Assembly: GCA_947471745.1 (NCBI GenBank)
Contig: CANJKZ010000267.1
Span: 1,071,001-1,135,000, forward strand
Direction of reading: 5' to 3'
Origin: Closterium sp. Naga37s-1
Taxonomy: Eukaryota; Streptophyta; Zygnematophyceae; Desmidiales; Closteriaceae
DNA: 64,000 bases
Part shown: piece by piece, positions 45,773-56,279 of the stretch
Position numbering within the stretch: the stretch's first letter is position 1
Layout: each line of letters starts with the position of its first letter
Notes under the pieces: generated by a model
Seen by the model: the letters and a program-made list of their open reading frames with translations, nothing else
What the model was told of the DNA's origin: nothing
Database searches by the model: none
Program-made: the position numbers and the translations under genes

Positions 45773-46137
45773 CTCTGCTTGTACTGTGATCTCTATATAT
45801 ATACCTGCATGCTTACACTTGCTAGGTTGTGATCACTGTACCTCTTGTTATATTATCAACCTGCATGTGAACTGGTCTTGTGACCACTTGCTTGTGCTCG
45901 GAATTTGTGTGGTATCCTTGAGATCCACCCTGAGCTTGTTTTGCTTTGCTTTGACTGGTCTTGTGACCCCTTGCTCTCCCCCACTTAGCCTATGGGGGTG
46001 TGTCAAACATTATATATATGTTATAGTTGTGTAGGCTATAGTGGGTTAGCCTTCTAGTGGGTACGCTACTCTAGGGTTTGGTACTTGTATCCCCATTCTC
46101 TTTCTAGTTGATCATTCTCGTTCGTTCTCAGTTTTTA
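45773..46137 (+). repeat. Element 2 3' leader and right LTR
   Basis: About 230 bp of untranslated DNA with TATATATATA, a purine run TATGGGGGTG just before the LTR, then LTR 46001-46137 similar to the left one. Confidence 0.8.
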
Positions 46138-49084
46138 GAGAACCCTGGGAAGACCAGAGACAAGGTACCGTTTGTGCATGCCACGAAGGCGCTGCACTGA
46201 CGGGTGACCAAGGTGGTGGTGCCAGAGGACAGTCTCGTGTGCTAGAGAGCGACACGAGCAGGGGGCCGACAGCTGACCTGACGCAGACGCAGACGCAACT
46301 ACCTGAGGGGACTCAGTGGTCAGTGTGTACAGGTCCGACCCCGGCTGCCGAGTGAAGGTAGCCAGGTGACGGCCCGTCCGAGCACACGTGCAGTGTGTCA
46401 CGCGCTCGTAGGCAGGGGTGAACTAGTGGACACCCCTGTCCTGGAGCGCACAACCCGCCACCAAGTTCGTAGAGAACGAGGGGAGGTGGAGACCTGACAG
46501 TGTGCCCGACGGAACCGCAGGACAAGGAAGGACAGTGGAGGAGGTCGCAATGACCGGACCCCCAGAGGGGTCAGCGAGGGAAACAGCAACTGGCCGAGCA
46601 AGCTGCTCAAGGGCAGTGCGGTCACGAAAGAAACAGCGAGAAGCACCTGAGTCCAGTGTGAAGGTGTGCAGTGCCTCAGTAGACTCAGTACCAGGGGGCG
46701 CAGACTCACGAGAACCTAGAGCAGCAGCCTCACCAGCACCTGGGGCAGCAGACACGCGAGTACCTGGAGCGGCAGTCTCACCAGCACCTAGGGCAACAGA
46801 CGCACTAGCACCTAGAGCGGCAGCCTCACTGGTCCGAATGCTCGGGTCGGGCGGAACTCGCAGGTACTGATCACCCTCTCCACTAGTAGACAACACATAC
46901 ATGGTAGTGAGAAAAGCATCAAAGTCAAGAGCATAGATATCAATGTTCTTCCTCATCAGATCAGCTTAGCGTGGCAGCTCAGTGGCAGCAGGGAACTGAG
47001 TGCGCCAAGCGTCGTCGAGGCGGGAGAAGCAGCGCTGCGTGGTGTGCGCCCTCCCACACGTCTGGCCAGTGCGGTCACCAGTGCGGATGACGTACGTGCA
47101 GCTAAGGCCACCCCCCCCCCCCCCCCCGTGCTGAGAGTACCACCCACGAAGCTCCTGGGACGACGGAGTCTGCTGTTGGCTCTGGCCACCGCCAGCGCCT
47201 CCACGACCACCACCTCCGCCGCCACCACCTCGACCACCACCGCCCCTGCCGCTGCCGCGTCCACCGCCGCCACCACCACCGCCCCCACCCCGGCCACCTC
47301 CCCCGCCGCTGCCGCCACCACCCCCACCGCTGCCACTAGCCCCTCCAGCCCCGCCACCACCCACACTGCCGCCACCGCCCCCACCACCGCCTCCCCCGCC
47401 GTCACCTCCGCCTCCCTTGCCCCCTTTGCCCTTGCCGCTGCGGCGCCAACTCGGAGTGGACGCAGTCCCGACCTGCTCAGTACCAACTAGGTCGACAGCA
47501 GCAGCAGAGGCGACAGAGGGGAGAAGGGGGGAAGGGGAACACCCCTCGAAGAAAGGGGTGCGGGGGTCGCCACGAGAGGCAGCTACAGCGACTATGCTAG
47601 TCTCAGCTGCAAGCAGTTCCTTCTCGAGCAGGTCAACGGTGAGCTCAGTGGGGCAGCGAGCGAGGAAGTGGTCCCTGACTGTACGAAGAGTGTCAGGGAG
47701 ACGGGTGACCAGGTGGTAGAGAGTGAGCCAGAGCGAGGGGGGGTTCTTGGCAAGAAACTCAGCGGGCATAGCGGCACGGAAGCGGGCCTCACTAGTGCGG
47801 AGGTGCGTGATGAGGTCAGCAACTGTGGAGAAAGCGGACAGGTATGGGAACAGGTAGGGGAGCGAGAGACGGCCTAGCGCAGCAGAGGCAGGTGAGGAGT
47901 AGCGTGCAACTACAGCAGTGTACAGTGCCTGCGCAGTTTTGTGCTGGCCAAAGTGCTCGCGCTCATCTACCGGCAGGGAGTTGCGAATAGCGAAGCGAGC
48001 GTGGGCGTCACGAGTCTGCCACTGTGAGCGGGCAGTACTTTCAGCAGTAGCAGCAGGGGCAGCAGCAAGTCCTAGTGCGTGATCGTACAGCGAGATATCC
48101 TCCTTGGCAGTGAGCTGGAGGAACAGGTGCAAGTCATCTAGCCAGGTGTCAAACTTCAGCGGGCGGCCCTCAGCATCGAAAGCGAGCACAGCAGGGCTAG
48201 CCATAGTTGCAGGAAGAGCAGTAGCAGTAGTAGCAGCAGGAACAGCAGTAGCGTCAGTAGCAGTGACAGCAGCAGCGGCGCGGCTCGGTAGGGCGGTGCG
48301 GCTCGGGCCGGGCGACGCGGTTCGGTGGGGCGGCTCGGCTCGGCTAGGCGGCTGCTACTCGAGGTGGGGCACGCGAGGGCGTGCAGGGCAGAGCGGGGCC
48401 GGTCCGCGCGGGGCACGAAATGGCGGGCTAGCGGGGCGGGGCCTGGTCGCACGGGGCACGCAAGGGCGAGCTAGCGGGGCGGGGCCTGGTCGCACGGGGC
48501 ACGCAAGGGCGGGCTAGTGGGGCGGGGCCGGTACGCGAGGGGCACGCAAGGGCGCGCGAGTGGGTGTGGGCCGGTCGCTCGGGGCACGCAAGGGCGCGCG
48601 GATAGGCGGGGCCGGTTCGTAAGGAGCGCGCACGGGCGCGTGGGGCAGCTGGCGCTCGGGGCCGCACGAGGCACGTAAGGGCGCGCGCGGGGCAGGCTAC
48701 GCGCGTGGGGCTGCACGGGTCGCACGCGAGGGCATGTGAGGAAGGCGGGGCCGGTCGCACGGGGCACGCTAGGGCGTGCGGGCTAGGCGGGGCCGATCGC
48801 GAGAGGCGCGCTAGGGCGCGCGATAGTGAGTGAGACAGGAGGGCGCACGAGGGCGCGACTAGGCGAGGCGCGCTAGGGCGCGACTATGCGGAAACGGTGG
48901 GCCCTATCGTTCGGTCCTAGGTTACGACCTAGGCTCTGATACCATGTTAGAAACTTAGAGAGAATGAGAATGATGAACTAGGAAGGGGATGGGAGTACAA
49001 GTACCACAGACCTAAAGTAGTGTACCCCCTAGAAGGCTAACCCACTATAGCCTACACAAAGATATGCAAGTATAATGTTTGACA
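46138..49084 (-). mobile_element. Third copy of the element 2 family, 5' part only
   Basis: On the minus strand: 5' LTR 49084-48945 (140 bp), intact primer site TGGTATCAGAGCC from 48944, a 5' leader of G/C-rich repeats, gag from ATG 48204, Gly-rich region, protease (LDSGASRCFF, intact) and the start of the pre-integrase region, cut at 46138 where it abuts the element 2 right LTR. W in LPRWADL is a TAA stop here (46968-46966 region). In the order before the inversion, its cut end would face the integrase fragment at 60205. Confidence 0.82.
46966..48204 (-). pseudogene. Gag of the third element 2 copy
   Basis: 412 codons, MASPAVLAFDAEGRPLK to TELPR, then TAA. It shows what element 2 gag would be without its TAG, including the uninterrupted Gly-rich run. 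The same frame goes on at 46956 (MRKNIDIYALDF) through the protease. G/C runs in the Gly part are likely to be unstable in length. Confidence 0.8.
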
Positions 49085-49471
49085 ATCACTAGCAGCGCTC
49101 GAGTGTTGTCCCACTCTTTCTTGTTGGGCTGTGGATAGTGCTGCATGTGCTGTTGTTCCTTGCGTTGGCGCCCAGGTGATGTCGTTCTGAAGCGACGTGC
49201 GTTCTACCGTTGGCGCCATGATTTCCTTGCTACTTTCGCGTAGTTGGCGCGTTAGTCGAGGGGTTCCTCCGTGAGAATGGCGAGTTCAATATGCTCCGCC
49301 ATTCCGAAAGGCGTCGGCCAACTTATGTGCTAGGCGCAGTTGTGCTGCATGTGCTTACGAGAGAGCACGAGGACAGCGGCTCCTATTACGCTAAGGTGCA
49401 AAGTCCCTTTGAGCGAAAAAAAATAAAAGTCGAGTAATGTTAGGTGCGGAAATGCGCGGTCCGAAAGGAAA
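49085..49471. other. Unassigned stretch between the copia copy and the second terminal repeat
   Basis: About 390 bp, no convincing coding frame, with the repeated word TTGGCGC. It does not match the sequence that follows the other repeat copy at 30296, so the two repeats have different neighbours on this side. Confidence 0.4.
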
Positions 49472-49967
49472 GTGGCTCTGATAGCCAAGTGTTACGGGTG
49501 CAATGTATCGACGTAGCTAGGATTGCACTAAGTTGGCAAATGAGTACAAATGTGAGCGAAGGCCTGAGCGAACATTTATAGCGAAAACAAGCAAACGATT
49601 ACGCGATGCGTGCGAGCTAGCTAGGCCCGGGCTAGTCCCGAAGCGTAGGCCAACTCGGCCGGTCCAGCAATGCATGGTTTGGCAAATGTGGCGAGCGAAG
49701 GCGGAAAAACACCGTTAGCAATAACGCGAAGAAACAGTTGGTCGTGTACGCGATGTTGAGATGCGCGTTAAGGAATGTAAAAAAAATCCTTACACTTAGC
49801 AACCCCAAAATGGTAAAAATCCCTAGCACTCAAACCTTGTACGAGGCTGTTCTGTTAGCGAACACATCCAATACTGTACACCCTCGCCTTCCCCACACAG
49901 CCAGAAAATATTGCCTTCAGCAATGTCAACATGCCAGCGTGGCAAACAGCATATCGAACGGTGCAGT
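49472..49967 (-). repeat. Terminal repeat DR2 of the recombinase unit
   Basis: Reverse copy of 29750-30295: an LTR-like block of 339 bp (49828-49490, TGCTAGGG...CCGTAACA), the TTGGCTATCAGAGCCAC motif next to it, and about 140 bp of the outer flank. It lacks a 52-bp stretch of the first copy. Confidence 0.72.
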
Positions 49968-51288
49968 CCATCCGGGCCCTGGTGAGAGAAAAGCCACCAG
50001 GTCCCCCCCTGGTGAATTCGGGTTCCCACCAGGGCCGCAGCGGATGCAGCCTGTGTCGCGACCCTCAGCTGGGAGCTGCACGCGAGAGGGAGTGCCCCGC
50101 CCGCATGCAGGTCCCTAGCGAGATATGGGCGGCGGAGTCAGTTGGCGAGATGTCCCCGCGCCGAGCCCCCTCCACGCCAGCGCCACGCAGTGTGGTCACA
50201 GGCCCCGGCCCCCCCGGCCCCAGCCGTGGCTCGCGAAACCCCTCGCGAAACCAATCCGAGGGCGAGGCCAATCGGAGCCGGTCCCGAGTGATGTGTGCGT
50301 CGGAGAACACTCGCGAATCCCTTCGCACGCCAAAGTAGCCGCGTGCGAAGGGAAATCCGAGCTGGCCGAAACGGATTTGGCCAATCGGAGCCTTTTCCGA
50401 GTTATGGCTGCTTCAGAGACACCTCGCGAAACCCTTCGCACGCCAATCCGCGCGTGCGAAGAGAACGCCGAGCGGGCCGAAACGAATTCGGCCAATCGGA
50501 GTCGTTTTAGAGGGTCGCTTTCGGGGGGCATTTCGCGAGAACCTTTTTTTCCGCGCGTGCGAAGTGTCGCCAGCACGTGCGACGAAACAGTATCCCCAGT
50601 GTACTACATGGAATTCCAAAGCACCCCGCTTAAACGTTGAAAACAATGTGACTGCATTGTAAATCACGGTGAATATACATACACTGCGTGGTTTTTTTTT
50701 TTTTTTTGGGCCTGCAAATATAAAGACCATTTTCCTACCGCGATCTAATGTCTGCACTTATCTGGTGTATAAAGTATCTGGTGTATAAAGTTGAAGTGAA
50801 CAGGTTAGGTGATTTGGATCGTTACCCTTGTTTTCGGCGGACGCGACAAGGAATACACACCGCCCGATGTGGCAACCACCAATTGCATGCAGTTCGCGGC
50901 TCGCGTGCTACCTGGCGGGACGGGGTTCCACTCGCTTGCATGACGGGGAACGTCCCCCCTTGGCAGGTCTGAAGCAGATGCGGTTCCCCAAGCACGCGCA
51001 GCGTGACCTCGCGGCCCCTTGCCTGTTGCTCGTGCGGGTACCTTCTTGATGCCTGTTGCCCCCCTATTAGGTCCTCGTACAGGGTTTCTCGTGCTCATTT
51101 TCCCATTCCCACTTTCGTTCTCCACCTTTTGTCTTCCTGCTAGACCTCTCCGCCTAGATCTCCGTGCGAACAGTTGCCAAGTTTCGTTACGTGGGTTGTC
51201 CGCGTTCGCGGTTGTTTTTAGGACGCGTTGTTCCCTAGCGTTTAGTCACGTCCGCGCATCTGTTTAGTGCTCGCGCTACTGCCCCGCC
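49968..51288. repeat. Noncoding stretch with three hairpin-bearing repeats
   Basis: Between about 50220 and 50560 a roughly 110-bp unit recurs three times, marked by GCCAATCGGAGCC-like words near 50267, 50383 and 50490. Two units carry a perfect hairpin stem CTTCGCACGC / GCGTGCGAAG (near 50321-50351 and 50431-50462). A T run follows at about 50692. The rest up to 51288 has no clear gene and may be the 5' region of the next gene. Confidence 0.55.
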
Positions 51289-51514
51289 ATGGCTCGAGAG
51301 TTGAAGGTGCTGTTGAACAGTGGAGTTGAAGGCGCGGTTGAATCGGACGCTTCCTACGCTGCAACTATCTCGATTGCTCGCGCCACCGTGGAGCTCCCCC
51401 CTGAGCAGCGGAAGTGCTTCGCCGATGATAAGCATCCGTTCACCGCGACGTGCTTCGATTTCCTCGCCTGGTAAGAGGAGTATCCTGTTTCCCTTTTGTG
51501 GACCCGGAAAACCT

Positions 51515-51908
51515 TTTTATTAGAGGGTCAGATGCTGTCCGCGTTACACATGTCTTCACCGCGAACTTGGAAGCATTAACAAACTCGTTCACTTCGTTCG
51601 CGCTTCATGGTCCATTGTTTTTACATTCGCGCACGATTCACATGTGGTTACCGCGGTGAAGGTTGCAAACGTCTGGTGACATCGTTCGCGGTAACATACA
51701 TGTGGTTATTTTTTATTAGAGGGTCAGATGCTGTCCGCGTTACACATGTCTTCACCGCGAACTTGGAAGCATTAACAAACTCGTTCACTTCGTTCGCGCT
51801 TCATGGTCCGTTGTTTTTACATCCGCGCACGATTGACATGTGGTTACCGCGGTGAAGGTTGCAAACATGTCTGGTGACATCGTTCGCGGTAACATACATA
51901 TGGTTATT
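51515..51908 (+). repeat. 196-bp tandem duplication in intron 1
   Basis: Units 51515-51710 and 51711-51908 start TTTTATTAGAGGGTCAGATG and differ by a few bases. Small reading frames in them are side effects. Confidence 0.88.
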
Positions 51909-52276
51909 TGTAACGCGACCATGTCATCTTGCACTTTGTTGTGCAGCATATGGTTTTACTCGCGTTGATGCGTTATTGTTGTACGCGTTTATGCTCTAGC
52001 CCTTCGTTATTCACCTCCCGCGCAGCGTGGTTGTCAGAAAGTGCGTGACTTAGTCGTTGCTGGAGTCGATCAAGGTGGTTCCCTCTCATGTTGTCGCGGA
52101 CATCGTCGCGGGGGGTGAGACCGCGCACCTGGCATTTGACGGAATGCTTGGATGTAGGCTGGTCGCGTTCTGCATCTGGTCAGAGTGAGTACCCATAACT
52201 CGTTTGATAATCGCCTCCATCCCTACTGCATCGGCTCACGCGTTTGTTTCGGGTTGTTTTCTCTGATAGCAGGGAC

Positions 52277-52415
52277 TGTGAAAGATAGAACGAGGAATGA
52301 AACAGAGAAGGAAGATTTCACTAGCAACAGTTGGGATACAAATAGGAAACCCTAATTGGGTTGTACTCACTACAGAATACCCCACTGCAGACTAGAGAGC
52401 AAACACATTCTGACA
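52277..52415 (-). mobile_element. Solo LTR with target repeat GGGAC
   Basis: 139 bp, in reverse TGTCAGAATG...CTTTCACA, flanked by GGGAC at 52272-52276 and 52416-52420. It sits four bases after the 3' splice site of exon 3 of the unrecognised gene. Related to the fragment at 41632-41757 and similar in plan to the element 2 LTR. Confidence 0.9.
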
Positions 52416-55400
52416 GGGACGTGAGTGACAAGAACGCTTCAAACGCGTGCATGCTGCTGCTTTTGCGGCCGGATCACCTGGGGCTGGACGTGACTGCAAC
52501 ATGGAGAACACGGTTTGTCCGCGTCTGTCACCCCACTGGTGCGGCTGAACAGATTTCCGCGATCGACAAGATTGTCAAGTAAGTTTGAGAATCTTGGAGG
52601 GGTTCTTGTGTACGTGTGGCTTTTACTTGTACGTGCACTCTACCGTAACTGATCGTTTCACCGCGTAATGATTCAGGTGGTTCCAGGGCCGCGTTTGCGA
52701 GTCTTTCGAGCGCGACTCCACCCAGTTTGTACGCTCGGGGCAGTTGGGCGATCTGACGCGTCTCATGGACCTGGTAAGCCATTGTCGTGTTCGCGGATGA
52801 CATGCCTCGGTTTAACCACTATCGCGTTCATTTGATCTAACCTCACAGCTGCCTTTCCTTGGCTCTCGTGTTTCAGGATATCTCGTCTTGGAAGGCACAT
52901 TGCGGTCCGCTCGCATGTGGGTACGCGTTTGACCGCATCCTCAACGATTTTGACCCGGTAGTTGGACACGACCCTGCGCCGCGCATCGCCAAGCCCAATC
53001 CACGGTCGCTGTCGACATTGCGGCAGGATGCAAAACGCGCCGCAAACGAGCTCGCCTTCAAATCTCGCGTGCATTTGACGCGATGTGGGTCTGCGGACGG
53101 GAACGACGGGGAGGGTCACGATCAAGATGGTGTGAGGTCGCGGGATCATGCTGCAAGGTCGCTCGTTTCTGGTCGTGAGGCTCTCGCTATCACTACTGCA
53201 TATGCGCTCGCGAACGCCGGAGGTGGGGCTGCTAGGTAAGCGCAACAGGAGGGTTCGGACCACAAGGACGAGGGTTCGAGCTCTGACCGCGGCGAGGAGG
53301 ATGGCCCGGAGAACGCGGTTCAGGGTGAACGTGACGTGACGCAACGGGGGTTACGGTGTGTCAGGGTCGCGGAGAGGAGGACGTTTCTACAGACGATCCT
53401 GAGGAGGTCGCGTTGGATAACCAGGGTGGTGAGTTGGTTGTGGAGCCGGACGCGGAAAACGTGGCGGCGGATGAAGTGGACGAGGAGGAGGAGGAGGAGG
53501 AGGAGGAGGAGGAGGAGGAGGAGGAGGAGGAGGAGGAGGAGGAGGAGGAGGACGAGGACGAGGGGGGGGAGAACACTGGGGCAGGGGCAGCTGTCTCGCC
53601 CGCGACAGCCGGGAAGTCTTTTCGTGCCCTCACTGCTGCACTGTCCCCTCGTGCAGGAAGCGCGGCCCCATCGGGCGAGGCTGCGGGCAAGAGCCCGGTC
53701 GCGGGGAAGCGGAAGCACAGCGAGCTCGTCAAGATGAATCTTGGTAAGCTCGCCGAGGAGATTCTGCGCCAGGACGAGCAGGTGCGGACACAGAAGCGGC
53801 GTATCGCCAAACTTGAGGCTCGCGTGTCCGCGAAGGGCAGTGGTGATGCAGCCGCGCCGGTGATCGGATCGACTTTCGAGGAGCTCACTGCCACGGTGGA
53901 GAAGGTTCTGCGTCACGTGCAGCACACGGAGGCGGTGGTCATCAAGGAGGCAAAGGCGGCCGCGAAGGACAGGGCCGAGAACCGCGATCTCCGAGACGTG
54001 CTGAAACGCACTGCTGGTCGCGTGGAAGACTGCGTGGGCACGATGAAGGTGGTTGTCGTGGACTCCATGGAATCCGCCCAGAAGAAGCTGACGGACGAAG
54101 TCTCGAGGAAGCTTACGGCTCGTCAACCTCCATTGCCGTCTCCGCCGAACGCGCGATCACGACCAACGGTGTCACCAACGCCCTCAACACCGTCATCGCC
54201 ATGCTTTCTGGTCGCGCAAATCCGCCCCCCCCCCACAGATGCACCGCAGGAGATGGAGCCGGTCGTGGTCGCGGACAAGGAGACAGGGAAGCGGGCCGCG
54301 GTACCGAGGGCTGAAACCAGCAGGGGTGGGAAGCGGCAGAAGGGTCCCGCGATCCCAAGTGTCACGGACATCCTGAAGAGCAAGGGGGGCGCGGTTGCAA
54401 CGCGTGCAGTGCATCATGCTGCAGCAGGGTCGATCCCGCAGGGAACCAGCGCGGGGGATGCTGATGCGAGACCGACGCCTGCACCCACGGCCGTGGTGGC
54501 TGGTTAGGGCAAGGTTAAGGTCGAGGACGCCGCTCCGGTCACCACCAACACCATCACCACTGTCGTGCCCGCGGCAGGCACCTCCAACACCAACACCTCC
54601 CATCGCGGTCTCGGAACCGGTGTGACCGCTGCATTCGCGAAAGCGCCTGGACAGCCTGGACCCAGCGCGACCGCACCCGCGGTTCCCCCCGCTGCAGATG
54701 TCGCTGTCAAGGGCAAGAATCAGGGCCGCGGAGGTTGTAAGCCGCCTCCTCCCGCGATAAAACCCGACGACGACGACGACGACGACGATTCCGACGCGGA
54801 CGACGATGTGGAGCTGATCCTGCAAAGGTTCGTTGGGCCGAGCGACACTGGCGGCAATAGCGGCAAGAGAAAGGGCTGTGGTATCCGCCCTCCGCCCAGG
54901 GGGGGTGAGGGGATGGTCGGCGAACCGTGGCTGGGGGGGAGACGTAGGTGGCTGGGACATCACTCCCACGTAGAGGTGTAGTACCTCACCGCGGTCGCGA
55001 TGATGTGTTACGACAAGAGGGTTGACGCCGGGCTTAAGCTGACTCCGCAGCAGTTAAGTGACTGGGCCAAGGACATATCCGTGGCCGGTGAGACGTCCAC
55101 CGGCCTTTTCACCACCATGCACCTCCGCAACTTGTGCGGGAACGTTGACAGGTACATACGTGATTACCATATCATTCTATGTGACCACGATCATCTCCGT
55201 GACCAATCATACTAAACCCGTACATCCATTGATGCAGGTACCACCACATGTTCAAGGCCTACCGCGCACTCACCAGTCCCACATCCAACGTCCCCAACGT
55301 GATCGTGTGGGCAGCGGTGGTGGGCAAGGAGGCCGCAGATGAAGAACCGGAGGTCGCGGGCCCTCAGCAGAGCCTTTTTGCCGGTGCGGTCACGTGCGCG

Positions 55401-55799
55401 ATCGCGATGGTGTGGGAGACCTGCAACAATCTCGATGTTGAAGCCATCTCGGATGCTGGTTTTGTGGCGGCGCAGTGTGCAGGCACCCCAGAAGAGAAGG
55501 CACGTGGTTACCCCCCCATCGTGCTGGCGGTCTTCAAGAGGGCCAGGAAGAAGAGTGCGCGCGAGGAGACCGCAGGGTTCACGGCGAAGCAGGTCGCGGA
55601 GGTCTTAGAGTCGGCGGTCGTGAACAGGCTTGGTGGGCGCCTGGGAGACCCCACCTTGGTCGCTATGGTCGCGCATGAGACGGTCGACGTTCTGATGACA
55701 TGGTGCGACTGCAAGGTCGCGGCCAAGATGATGGAGGCCAACGGGCTCTACCTCGCCCTGCCTGAGAAGCGTCTGTCCGCGACGAAGAGGTCCGGGTGA

Positions 55800-56279
55800 A
55801 TGTGGTACATAGGATGTCCCACAGGCTGTAGCTTTACTCGCGGTGTGAAACACTTGATAGGTGTTGTTGCGTGAGACTGCTGTTGGTGTAGGTAGTTTGT
55901 CCACCCTGCTTGAGATTTTTCTCGCGGTGGATATTATGTTTATGTCCTTTACTCCCTTTTGAGTCCAAGTACTTTGGTCGATGTGTTCGCAATGTTCGCT
56001 ATGCGCGGTCAGAAACATCCTCCTCTCACGGTAGAAGCACACGCGATCAAATTCACTGTGTGTTCCTTACCTCACGCGGCATAACTCTCAAGCTATGAAG
56101 TGTATACACACCCAATCTCCAAGTGATTAAGAAAAGACAATTACGCGACCAAACATCAGCGCGGTTTAGGTTGTAACAATTACAAATGGTCGTGAGCAAA
56201 ACAGCACGTCTGGAGATATCGCGGACACAGAATAGGTACTCATAATATGGCAACGCGAACAGCATTGGGCCCACTCCAT
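55800..56279. other. Convergent intergenic region
   Basis: 480 bp between the 3' ends of the two genes of the recombinase unit. No coding frame; it should hold both 3' ends. Confidence 0.5.

Larger units (their letters stand above)
38639..46137 (+). mobile_element. Ty1/copia retrotransposon, element 2
   Basis: Left LTR 38639-38778 (140 bp, TGTCAAACATT...TTTTTAACA), primer site TGGTATTACGAGCC at 38779, gag-pol, and right LTR 46001-46137. The right LTR lacks its last three bases, ACA, which lie together with the target repeat CGCAC at 60204-60197 in reverse. Inserted in the right LTR of element 1. Multiple lesions make it inactive (see its coding parts). Confidence 0.87.
51289..55799 (+). pseudogene. 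Unrecognised multi-exon gene: acidic, coiled-coil protein, convergent with the recombinase
   Basis: Exons inferred from GT-AG borders with matching phases: 51289-51471 (MARELKVLL), 52026-52184, 52273-52578 (broken by a solo LTR), 52677-52773, 52877 to about 53340, then 53356-54507 and onward, 54982-55151, 55238-55799. Notable parts: a GAG run giving about 25 Glu (53483-53550), a helical stretch KLAEEILRQDEQVRTQKRRI likely to be coiled coil, a DDDDDDDD run near 54770, and a C-terminal helical domain (FTAKQVAEVLESAVVNRL). Lesions: TAG in exon 2 (SLLESIKVV follows), TAA at 53237 in a hydrophilic stretch, a frame change near 53340, and stops at 54505 and 54979 unless these are intron ends. I do not recognise the family. 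It lies in the same repeat-bracketed unit as the recombinase and may be its partner (inference). Confidence 0.55.

Noticed and set aside
29939-49828. Ordinary LTR retrotransposon with LTRs at 29939-30277 and 49828-49490
   Set aside because: The copies are inverted in the present order, both carry the primer-like motif and a common outer flank, and no gag or RT of that family lies between. Kept only as an alternative for the terminal repeats.
53336-53737. Arg-rich and Ser-rich proteins over the GAG repeat
   Set aside because: Frame shadows of the poly-Glu run. The Glu frame continues into a plausible coiled coil.
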